Assembly: GCA_013151465.1 (NCBI GenBank)
Contig: JAADIF010000040.1
Location: 1-9,693 of the forward strand
Reading direction: 5' to 3'
DNA from: Microcaldota archaeon
Lineage (GTDB): Archaea; Aenigmatarchaeota; Aenigmatarchaeia; QMZP01; QMZT01
DNA length: 9,693 nucleotides
The position numbers and the translations under genes are program-made. The notes beneath the pieces are model-generated. The model was not told the origin of the DNA and did no database searches. It saw only the letters and a list, made by a program, of their open reading frames with translations. This document shows, piece after piece, positions 1 through 5,196 of this stretch. The stretch's first letter is position 1. Each line of letters begins with the position of its first letter.

Positions 1-240
1 TTGTTCATTTCCTTTCAATATCTGGCGTATTTCATCTACTATAATCTTTCCGTTATCATAACCGAAATCAAAGAGCTCCTTTTCTGTCATTTTCTCTCCG
101 GGTATCTGGATCAACTCTGCCATACCGCGAGACGGTTCAAGCGTCCAATCCATCTTGCCAAACATTCTTATTCTGCTTTTTTCTGTAGTAAATGACCCAG
201 TCATTAGCATTCTTTTGAAAGGGTCAGCGAGATCTGCCAG
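1..240 (-). CDS. Partial protein, possibly V4R-like (C-terminus cut by left edge)
   Basis: A minus-strand frame is open from about 240 to the left edge, so the C-terminus is missing. The visible 80 residues are soluble and mixed in charge. They include PFKRMLMTG, then SRIRMFGKMDW, then an acidic helix with EKELFDFGYDNGKIIVDE. This order (short lead-in, a K/R-x-R-x-x-x-FG strand, then a helix with G-x-x-x-G spacing) resembles the N-terminal half of archaeal V4R (4-vinyl reductase-like, small-molecule-binding) proteins; that is a memory-based resemblance, not a proven match. The gene begins 15 nt after the winged-helix gene and is probably co-transcribed, which would suit a ligand sensor paired with a regulator. 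The start is unclear. A near-perfect SD (GAGGTGAT, 251-244) sits just before CTG 240-238, with an in-frame stop upstream. The first ATG is at 210-208 and has no SD. Confidence 0.6.
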   Translation of the reverse strand, partial: MADLADPFKRMLMTGSFTTEKSRIRMFGKMDWTLEPSRGMAELIQIPGEKMTEKELFDFGYDNGKIIVDEIRQILKGNEQ

Positions 241-255
241 ATTATCACCTCAAAA

Positions 256-504
256 TCATGTCTTTAAAAACTCCTGAATAGTTCTCAATTTCTCTATCTC
301 AAAGGGCCATGCAACAAGCGCCTTTCCTATTCTTCTCGTCATTATGCGCTCTTCCTTTTCGAGCTTTTTCATGTGGTAAGAGATTTTCTTGATGTTACTG
401 TTTTCCGGCTCAAGCCCGATGGCAATTGCAATCTCCTTTGTGTTTATCGGCCAGTTGAGTTCAATATGCTCGTAAATCTTTTCTCTGAGGCTTTTGCCCT
501 TCAT
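256..504 (-). CDS. Small winged-helix DNA-binding protein
   Basis: Encodes 82 residues. Residues about 5-16 form a first helix (LREKIYEHIELN). Residues about 21-50 form a helix-turn-helix (NTKEIAIAIG, then IKKISYHMKKLEKEERI), and about 52-67 look like the wing (MTRRIGKALVAWP). This is the usual ArsR/MarR-like winged-helix plan of archaeal regulators, with no sensor domain. The start ATG at 504 was chosen over an ATG at 567 because a TATA-like element (527-536) lies about 27 nt upstream, giving a leaderless message, and because residues before MKGKSL do not look like protein. Two identical 16-bp repeats adjoin the TATA element, so autoregulation is plausible (inference). The next gene starts 15 nt downstream and may encode the sensing partner. 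The regulated target is unknown. Confidence 0.75.
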   Translation of the reverse strand: MKGKSLREKIYEHIELNWPINTKEIAIAIGLEPENSNIKKISYHMKKLEKEERIMTRRIGKALVAWPFEIEKLRTIQEFLKT

Positions 505-526
505 ATTTCTATTTTTGAAGTAGTAA

Positions 527-536
527 CTTAAATATC
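527..536 (-). promoter_or_regulatory. TATA-like promoter of the winged-helix gene
   Basis: On the minus strand this reads gatatttaag. It is centred about 27 nt before the ATG at 504, the archaeal distance between TATA box and transcription start, so the transcript would start at or next to the ATG. No SD precedes that ATG. Confidence 0.5.
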
Positions 537-537
537 T

Positions 538-585
538 TATCTCACATATATGACAAATATTCACCATTATATCTCACATATATGA
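538..585. repeat. Pair of identical 16-bp direct repeats (putative operator)
   Basis: The sequence tatctcacatatatga occurs exactly twice, at 538-553 and 570-585. The copies are 32 bp apart, about three helical turns, so both lie on the same face of the DNA. Each contains the palindrome catatatg. The proximal copy touches the upstream edge of the TATA-like element of the winged-helix gene, where a bound regulator could block or recruit TBP/TFB. A role as binding site for the adjacent regulator is inference. Confidence 0.5.
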
Positions 586-655
586 AAAAATGAACTGGCA
601 AGAGGTCAGAACAGAGTTCAGAGAAAAGACATATGCAATTGCATCCGTCAAGAAA

Positions 656-1981
656 TTATAACAACACAAATCTTTCCAGAATCGCCCAATTTCTCACTTC
701 CGGATGGAACTGAACGCCGTAGATTTCGCGCTTTTTGTGCTTTATAGCCTCGATGCAGTTTTCTGATTCGGCTATAATGTCAAAATCACCGGGTTTCTCT
801 ATCGCATGCCCATGAAGCTCGTACGCTTCGATGTCATGCGGAAGGATTCTATTTTCCTTTTTTACGGATATTTCATTCATTCCTATCTTTTCATTCTTTA
901 TGAGCTTCGCACCGAAAACGGCAGCGATCGTGTGATGGCCTGCACATATGCCTAAGACGGGCTTGTCAAAACATTTTAGCCACGAAAAATTATCTAAATG
1001 TTTCGTTGTCGATACGTCCCCGAGCGGGTTTCCTGACATTATCACCCTTTTGCATTTTTTGAGGTCTTCATTCGAAACCTCTGACCAGTGCCTTACAAAA
1101 CATCTGTAATTGATTGTCCTCGCTATGGGAAGCACGAACTCGTCCTTTGAGAGCGAATCCTTCTTTTCATTCATATCGATTATGAGAGTATCATATATTT
1201 CTTCTGAGCATCTTGAATTTGTGCCGTGTCCAGCGCCAGCAATTTCTTCCTTTCGTTCAGCTTTCATCGGAATTTGTGTTGTTTCTTGGGCGCGAACGCG
1301 GCCTTTCCTCTCCAGCATTGCCTTCTTTATTTCCAGCGTCCCGCTCATGCCGTCAAAATGCTTTTCATAATCCTTTACGGCTATTCTTTTTTTGAAAAAA
1401 GGCGCGTCAAGAACAGTTGTTTCTATCTCGCCGCCCTCGCCAGTCGGGCTTATCTGGTACCTTTCCATAAGCCTTTTCAGATGCCCGACCACGACATCAT
1501 CTATCTTCTGGTCGAGCCAGTCCTTGTTCAGTGGATAGGCGAAAACACCCGAGATTATCACATCAAAATCCAGAGCAACTATTTCCTTAAGCAGCTCCAG
1601 CTGGTCTTTCTGCCAAAGCGGGTTAAAGCATCTCAGTCCAAGCTCTGAGCATATTCTCTGGATGCGCGTTGCCTGATAGACGGATTCGACCGCCCCCGTA
1701 ACAACCCCTTCTATGCCGAACCTTTCGACAGCTTCAGCTATCGCTTCTTTAAGGTCCGAAAGCTCATCCTCCTTTATGCCTATGGTTTTCTTCTGTATCA
1801 ATGGAAGGCCAATTGCCTCTGCCTGAAGTTTTGTAAGGTCTATATTCGGCGTGTGGAACATGTAGCTTTCCTTGTTCTCGGAAACAATGGATATGAGGCA
1901 TGCGACCTCTTCCTTCTGCATGGCTTTGTATAAAGCATATGCAGAATCCTTCCCACCTGAAAACAAAACGCCAAGTTTCAT
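656..1981 (-). CDS. Diphthine-ammonia ligase (Dph6) domain fused to a class I glutamine amidotransferase
   Basis: 441 residues in two domains. Residues 1 to about 228 are a PP-loop ATPase of the Dph6 family, which amidates diphthine on EF2 in the last step of diphthamide synthesis. The PP-loop SGGKDS is at 8-13 and the family signature GEGGEIETTVLDAPFF at 181-196. A charged linker follows (about 229-261). Residues 262-441 form a class I glutaminase resembling the GuaA N-terminal domain: nucleophile Cys346 in LGICAGHH, with His426 and Glu428 in VQFHPEV, so the triad is intact. Archaeal Dph6 is normally about 220-230 residues and uses free ammonia. The fusion suggests ammonia taken from glutamine (inference). 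ATG 1981 is preceded by a TATA-like element and no SD, and the gene is divergent from mrpE. Another amidation target cannot be excluded. Confidence 0.85.
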   Translation of the reverse strand: MKLGVLFSGGKDSAYALYKAMQKEEVACLISIVSENKESYMFHTPNIDLTKLQAEAIGLPLIQKKTIGIKEDELSDLKEAIAEAVERFGIEGVVTGAVESVYQATRIQRICSELGLRCFNPLWQKDQLELLKEIVALDFDVIISGVFAYPLNKDWLDQKIDDVVVGHLKRLMERYQISPTGEGGEIETTVLDAPFFKKRIAVKDYEKHFDGMSGTLEIKKAMLERKGRVRAQETTQIPMKAERKEEIAGAGHGTNSRCSEEIYDTLIIDMNEKKDSLSKDEFVLPIARTINYRCFVRHWSEVSNEDLKKCKRVIMSGNPLGDVSTTKHLDNFSWLKCFDKPVLGICAGHHTIAAVFGAKLIKNEKIGMNEISVKKENRILPHDIEAYELHGHAIEKPGDFDIIAESENCIEAIKHKKREIYGVQFHPEVRNWAILERFVLL

Positions 1982-1998
1982 GGTTAAGATATGGGTGC

Positions 1999-2020
1999 TA
2001 TATTTATGAAAGTTTAATTA
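1999..2020. promoter_or_regulatory. Divergent promoter pair between the Dph6 fusion and mrpE
   Basis: The 63 bp between the two divergent start codons contain two back-to-back TATA-like elements. Minus-strand cataaatata (2008-1999) is centred about 23 nt before the ATG at 1981. Plus-strand tttaatta (2013-2020) is centred about 28 nt before the ATG at 2045. Neither start codon has an SD, so both messages are probably leaderless or nearly so. The elements are so close that the two promoters may compete. Confidence 0.5.
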
Positions 2021-2044
2021 CAACCTCCGACCAATAATATTCAT

Positions 2045-2506
2045 ATGAAAGGCCATCTTCTCCTATTCATTGCCCTTTGGCTCTTCTGGTCAATGCTGAC
2101 CGGTTTTGACCCCGAAGAGATTGCCATAGGCGCTGCCGTCTCGCTTATCGTGTCATCTGTTGCGCATTATAGTTTTACTCACGGAAAAAGGACAGGTTAC
2201 ATAAAAGCCATGCTTGGCATGCTCGCCTTTATTCCCTACTACATCCACGCCGAGGTGGTCGCGCACCTGCGCGTCATAAAGATGATTCTCACAGGAAAGA
2301 TAAACCCCGGATTTGTCGAGGTGAAAAACCACCATACAAATGAATGGGGAACGACGATGCTTGCAAATGCCATAACAATGACTCCGGGAACGCTCACGGT
2401 CCTTGCTGATGATGGGAAACTCCTTGTCCATTGCCTTGACAAAAACACGAAGAAGAAAGACATAGCAGATGGCTTTGACCATTTCCTGAAGAAAATATGG
2501 GTTTGA
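2045..2506 (+). CDS. mrpE: Na+/H+ antiporter subunit MrpE (MnhE)
   Basis: 153 residues, the family's usual length. MrpE is a small membrane subunit of Mrp-type multisubunit cation/proton antiporters and of the related module in archaeal membrane hydrogenases. Hydrophobic segments lie at about 4-20, 25-44 and 55-72, followed by a soluble C-terminal domain. The diagnostic MrpE motif ANAITMTPGTLTV is at 107-119. It is first in an mrpE-mrpF-mrpG operon; its stop lies just before or overlaps the start of mrpF. ATG 2045 has a TATA-like element upstream and no SD, so the message is probably leaderless. The large proton-pumping subunits (MrpA/D) are not in this window. Confidence 0.9.
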   Translation: MKGHLLLFIALWLFWSMLTGFDPEEIAIGAAVSLIVSSVAHYSFTHGKRTGYIKAMLGMLAFIPYYIHAEVVAHLRVIKMILTGKINPGFVEVKNHHTNEWGTTMLANAITMTPGTLTVLADDGKLLVHCLDKNTKKKDIADGFDHFLKKIWV

Positions 2507-2508
2507 TT

Positions 2509-2772
2509 ATGTATTACGAAGCTGCTGGCGTGATGGTGCTAATTGCAATCGTGATAGCGCTGATAAGAGTTGTCAGGGGTCCTACCGCCCCTGACAGGAT
2601 GATAGCGCTTGATGCGGCATCAAGCCTCGTTATTGCCATCATCGTGCTTCTTTCATTCATTTATGATAATAGGATGCTGCTTGACATAGCAATACTTTAT
2701 GCGATACTTAACTTCATAGGAACGCTTGCAGTATCCAAGTATTTCCTAAGGGAAAGAATGTGGAAGGAATGA
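2509..2772 (+). CDS. mrpF: Na+/H+ antiporter subunit MrpF (MnhF)
   Basis: 87 residues with three predicted membrane helices (about 5-20, 34-51 and 57-75). The family motif RVVRGPTAPDRMIALD lies at 20-35, after the first helix, as in bacterial MnhF. Two starts are possible: ATG 2509, used here, gives the usual N-terminal length; ATG 2497 adds four residues and overlaps the end of mrpE by 10 nt. The stop TGA 2770-2772 shares an ATGA with an ATG at 2769, which opens a reading frame through the repeat element separating mrpF from mrpG. In most genomes mrpG follows mrpF directly, so that interval is unusual. Confidence 0.9.
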   Translation: MYYEAAGVMVLIAIVIALIRVVRGPTAPDRMIALDAASSLVIAIIVLLSFIYDNRMLLDIAILYAILNFIGTLAVSKYFLRERMWKE

Positions 2773-3023
2773 AAAGGGGAAAGGTCGCATACGCGACCAG
2801 ACACAACTCAAATTCAAATGAAAGTGGAAAGAAAGCAAAAGACGGCTTCGCCGTCGGACACAACTCAAATTCAAATACAAGTGGAAGAAATAAAATGACG
2901 ACTACAACCGATAATATCAAGTCGTCTCCGTCACGGACTATAAGGCGAAGGATAAAAAGAACGGCTGCTAACAACGATTGGATGAAGCAGCATCCGTCAT
3001 ATATTGCAAGGCGAAGGTTATGA
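2769..3023 (+). CDS. Uncertain ORF through the repeat insertion between mrpF and mrpG
   Basis: An 84-codon frame begins in an ATGA overlap with the mrpF stop (2769-2772) and ends in an ATGA overlap with the mrpG start (3020-3023). It could therefore keep the operon translationally coupled across the insertion. The predicted product does not look like a folded protein. It is low in complexity, very basic towards the end (SRTIRRRIKR), and contains HNSNSN twice only because the DNA repeat is read twice. No family is recognised. It may be translated merely to carry ribosomes to mrpG, or the frame may be open by chance. Low confidence that the peptide has a function. Confidence 0.25.
   Translation: MKRGKVAYATRHNSNSNESGKKAKDGFAVGHNSNSNTSGRNKMTTTTDNIKSSPSRTIRRRIKRTAANNDWMKQHPSYIARRRL
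2783..2892. repeat. Two hairpin-plus-tail repeat units (57-bp period)
   Basis: Each unit is a short perfect hairpin followed by the same tail. Unit 1 has GGTCGC/GCGACC (2783-2788 with 2793-2798, loop atac), then acacaactcaaattcaaat at 2801-2819. Unit 2 has GACGGC/GCCGTC (2841-2846 with 2850-2855, loop ttc), then the identical 19-mer at 2858-2876. After the 19-mer both continue with aagtggaa-like sequence. The two stems differ in sequence but keep six base pairs, so structure appears to be conserved over sequence. The element resembles REP-like intergenic palindromes in layout; the family is not recognised. Confidence 0.75.
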
Positions 3024-3028
3024 ACGGT
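2928..3028. repeat. Imperfect direct repeat reaching the mrpG start
   Basis: A segment at about 2928-2965 (ccgtca, then aaggcgaagg, then gaacggc) recurs at 2994-3028 (ccgtca, then aaggcgaagg, then gaacggt) with an offset of 63-66 bp. The second copy contains the ATG of mrpG. The first copy may therefore be a decayed duplicate of the mrpG translation-start region, made when the element entered the operon. The shared blocks are seen directly; the duplication history is inference. Confidence 0.4.
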
Positions 3029-3295
3029 GGGATAATTGCGGTTTTGATTGGAGCACTGATAAGCATTATAGGCAGCATAGGGCTTGTTCGTTTTCCTGAT
3101 GTATTTACGCGTTCCCACGCGCAAACGGTTGTCAATGTCGGCGGAGTTGCTCTTATGCTTATCGGAGCAGCATTTGAACTTATCGGAGACCCTGCCGCAT
3201 GGAAAATTATCGTGATAATTATTCTCATTTTCGTAACCTCTCCAACAGCCACGCATGCGATAACAAAGGCGGCGTATGAAAGGAAAATACATTGA
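3020..3295 (+). CDS. mrpG: Na+/H+ antiporter subunit MrpG (MnhG)
   Basis: 91 residues with three hydrophobic segments (about 4-20, 38-55 and 62-75). The MrpG signature GLVRFPDVFTRSHA is at 21-34 and the C-terminal TSPTATHA at 73-80 is also typical. ATG 3020 was preferred to the ATG at 2978: it gives the family's N-terminus, has a purine-rich gcgaagg just upstream, and forms an ATGA overlap with the preceding ORF. mrpG is the last recognisable gene of the operon. The mrpB/C/D/A-type genes that often follow are absent, and an unrelated minus-strand gene comes next. A 47-codon frame (3276-3419) overlaps its 3' end but is not recognisable. Confidence 0.9.
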   Translation: MNGGIIAVLIGALISIIGSIGLVRFPDVFTRSHAQTVVNVGGVALMLIGAAFELIGDPAAWKIIVIIILIFVTSPTATHAITKAAYERKIH

Positions 3296-3427
3296 ACACC
3301 GATCGAAAATTAAACTTGATGCTATTATAGATTCAACGGGATTCTTAATCTTTGAAATTGCTATTTGTCAAATCTCATTCAAATATGCTAATGCTCCCCA
3401 TTTGCACTCCGTTGCTTGATCCTAAAA

Positions 3428-3679
3428 TTAAGTTGTTTCCTCAATATCACCTATTGGTTCATTGCGATAATAAAGCCAAAGATCAGAAAAATTAAAATCA
3501 TCAAGGCTTGTAAACGTGAACGTCATTCCAGCTGCTTTTCTCACACCTAGATTGGGCTCTAAATCTTTTATTAATTCTGTTAATTCATTATATTCTTTCC
3601 TATGGAATCTTTCATATAAACGCGCGCCTTCTTCTCCAAGTCGCTCTGGGATATCATTGTCTATTTTTATTATATACAT
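3428..3679 (-). CDS. Small unrecognised protein
   Basis: 83 residues, soluble and acidic in its C-terminal third, with no membrane segment or signal peptide. It starts with a beta-strand-like MYIIKID and has a helical, charged middle (about 13-40, RLGEEGARLYERFHRKEYNELTEL broken into helix-like stretches). It ends in an aromatic and acidic stretch containing DDFNFSDLWLYY. I do not recognise the family. ATG 3679 was chosen over upstream ATGs (3688, 3724) because a TATA-like aatttataat (3710-3701) lies 26 nt before it, giving a leaderless message. It is monocistronic, between the mrpG end and ftsY, and AT-rich like its surroundings. Confidence 0.55.
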   Translation of the reverse strand: MYIIKIDNDIPERLGEEGARLYERFHRKEYNELTELIKDLEPNLGVRKAAGMTFTFTSLDDFNFSDLWLYYRNEPIGDIEETT

Positions 3680-3700
3680 ATTTATCATTAGAAGTTTGTG

Positions 3701-3710
3701 ATTATAAATT
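3701..3710 (-). promoter_or_regulatory. TATA-like promoter of the small unknown gene
   Basis: Reads aatttataat on the minus strand, centred about 26 nt before the ATG at 3679. No SD precedes that ATG. The spacing is the archaeal leaderless arrangement and supports this start codon. Confidence 0.45.
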
Positions 3711-3891
3711 GCTACTTTGCCCAAACGACTAAACCAGAATAACGTTAAGAATATTCATAATTTTTAAATTGATTGTAATATCTAAAGTAATATTTTGTTA
3801 TAGACAATATAGCATTTATAGTATTCTCTTATCCATGAAATATGAATGCCAATCGTGAGAACTATATAAATAACGTTCCATATATGTAACC

Positions 3892-3901
3892 TTTTTAAAA
3901 A
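3892..3901 (+). promoter_or_regulatory. TATA-like promoter of ftsY
   Basis: tttttaaaaa is centred about 26 nt before the ftsY ATG (3922), and no SD is present, implying a leaderless transcript. The rest of 3725-3891 is AT-rich, with no gene or clear structure visible. Confidence 0.55.
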
Positions 3902-3921
3902 TCAAAATATGTTCTTTAGTT

Positions 3922-4842
3922 ATGTTTGGGCTTCTAAAAAAACACCTTTCGGGCTCTGTCAAAAAGGTAGCGGAAAAGGTGCTCGAGAAGGAAATCACTG
4001 AAGATGACATAAATGGATTTTTTGCAGAACTTGAGATAGAGCTTCTGCAGGATAATGTTGCTGTCGAGGTCATTGATTTTCTGAAAGAACAGATGAAAGA
4101 AGATCTTGTCGGGAAAAAGCTCAAGCGGACGAGTGCAAACGAAGAGATAAAAAGAATCTTCAGGGAAACGTTGATGAACATACTTGACAAGGAGCCTGTT
4201 GATATAGAGGGCACCATAAAGGAAAAGAGGGAGCGCAGTGAGGTTACATGCATCATATTCCTTGGCTTCAACGGTTCGGGCAAAACGACCACAATTGCAA
4301 AGATTGCAAATATGCTCAAAAAGGACGGGTTCTCACCCGTTCTTGCAGCGGCAGACACATTCAGGGCGGCGTCAATCGAGCAGCTTGAGCATCACGCAAA
4401 CAAGCTTGGCGTGGATATAATAAAACATCAGTACGGGGCGGACCCTGCTGCTGTTGTCTTTGATGCGGTGAAGTTTGCAAAATCAAAGCATAAGGATGTT
4501 GTTCTCGTAGATACCGCAGGAAGAATGCACACAGATAAGAATCTGATGGATGAGCTCTCAAAGATAGTGAGGGTGAACAACCCAGATCTCAAGATACTCG
4601 TGATAGATTCGCTCACAGGAAACGATGTGGTTATCCAGGCTGAAAATTATGATAAAGCGGTCGGAGGCATAGATGGCATGATACTTACAAAGACCGAAAT
4701 AAACGAGAAGGGCGGCTCCCTTCTCTCCGCCGCCTATTCAACAGGAAAGCCGATATTGTTCCTCGGAACAGGGCAGGAATATGAAGACATCGAAAGATTC
4801 AATGCGGAAAAACTCGTAAATGAGCTGCTCGAGTCGTCATAA
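3922..4842 (+). CDS. ftsY: Signal recognition particle receptor FtsY
   Basis: 306 residues, a typical length for archaeal FtsY without a long acidic N-terminal extension. This SRP GTPase docks SRP-ribosome complexes at the membrane. The N domain is a helical bundle (about 1-100). In the G domain, G1 is GFNGSGKTTT (115-124), the SRP-family insertion begins with DTFRAA (145-150), G3 is DTAGR (197-201) and G4 is TKTE (256-259). The closing motif GKPILFLGTGQEYEDIERF (275-293) is typical of FtsY rather than SRP54, and no M domain is present. G4 usually reads TKxD; the Glu here replaces the Asp that reads guanine. An Arg-Ala-Ala-Ser variation (RAASIEQL) is conservative. Monocistronic, with a TATA-like element 26 nt before the ATG. 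Confidence 0.93.
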   Translation: MFGLLKKHLSGSVKKVAEKVLEKEITEDDINGFFAELEIELLQDNVAVEVIDFLKEQMKEDLVGKKLKRTSANEEIKRIFRETLMNILDKEPVDIEGTIKEKRERSEVTCIIFLGFNGSGKTTTIAKIANMLKKDGFSPVLAAADTFRAASIEQLEHHANKLGVDIIKHQYGADPAAVVFDAVKFAKSKHKDVVLVDTAGRMHTDKNLMDELSKIVRVNNPDLKILVIDSLTGNDVVIQAENYDKAVGGIDGMILTKTEINEKGGSLLSAAYSTGKPILFLGTGQEYEDIERFNAEKLVNELLESS

Positions 4843-4904
4843 TTTATATCTTGAAACATAATATTGTTTAACATTGATCATAAGCCGTGCATGAGCATCC
4901 GACG

Positions 4905-5062
4905 TAGGTGCGAAGCACATCAGCATATCAACACAACAAACTAACCGTCACACGGGTTCGCACAGGAGTGTTTGACGCACGGTCGAAGAACACCAGCGCA
5001 TCAAGATAACAAACTAACCGTCACACGGGTTCGCACAGGAGTGTTTGACGCACGGTCGAAGA
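4905..5062. repeat. 73-bp-period tandem repeat upstream of tRNA-Pro
   Basis: A 55-bp block is repeated exactly at 4935-4989 and 5008-5062. The 18 bp before each copy also align (13 of 18 identical), giving a period of 73 bp. Weaker echoes occur at about 4905-4916 and after 5062. Each unit can fold as an imperfect hairpin: ACC, GTCA and CAC on the left arm pair with GTG, TGAC and GGT on the right, with small bulges on the right arm (4944-4953 against 4968-4983 in copy 1). The block is clearly more GC-rich than the surrounding DNA. No ORF runs through it on either strand. It fills the ftsY-tRNA gap (4843-5110), in which I see no gene. Confidence 0.8.
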
Positions 5063-5110
5063 CCTGCGTCTTATCGCATAGCTAACCAATATAACCGTTA
5101 ACTATCCAAT

Positions 5111-5186
5111 GGGGCCGTGGTCTAGCTTGGTTTAGGATACGCGGCTGGGGGCCGCGTGATCGGGAGTTCGAATCTCCCCGGCCCCA
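5111..5186 (+). tRNA. tRNA-Pro (anticodon GGG)
   Basis: A complete cloverleaf is visible. The acceptor stem is GGGGCCG/CGGCCCC with discriminator A5186. A four-pair D stem surrounds a loop with GG. The anticodon stem CGCGG/CCGCG has loop CTGGGGG, giving anticodon GGG (reads CCC/CCU, proline). The T arm is GGGAG-TTCGAAT-CTCCC. No intron is present and CCA is not encoded. A T-rich stretch (5193-5197) just downstream may end transcription inside the end of the convergent dinB. The gap to the dinB stop is only 10 bp. Confidence 0.95.
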
Positions 5187-5196
5187 TTCACTCTTT

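Noticed and set aside
590..661. 23-codon plus-strand ORF (starts MNWQEVRTEF) between the two minus-strand genes
   Set aside because: It has a plausible composition but is very short, lacks an SD, overlaps the end of the Dph6-fusion gene and matches no family I know. It could be a gene remnant.
2714..3292. Long minus-strand ORF across mrpF-mrpG
   Set aside because: It is antisense to two clear Mrp genes, and its FEFELC repeats are just the reverse reading of the 19-bp DNA repeat.
3276..3419. 47-codon ORF overlapping the end of mrpG, in the position where mrpB might start
   Set aside because: The translation lacks the hydrophobic segments of MrpB or other Mrp subunits and has no SD; it may be chance or remnant sequence.
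3816..4358. 180-codon minus-strand ORF antisense to ftsY
   Set aside because: Ser/Phe/Ile-rich translation is the typical shadow of a lysine/glutamate-rich gene; ftsY on the plus strand is certain.
4935..5062. CRISPR array
   Set aside because: Only two repeats, 55 bp long, with an 18-bp diverged interval that itself aligns between units; this is a tandem repeat, not repeats with unique spacers.
5111..5186. tRNA-Pro as an integration (att) site
   Set aside because: I found no second copy of the tRNA 3' end in the window and no integrase gene.
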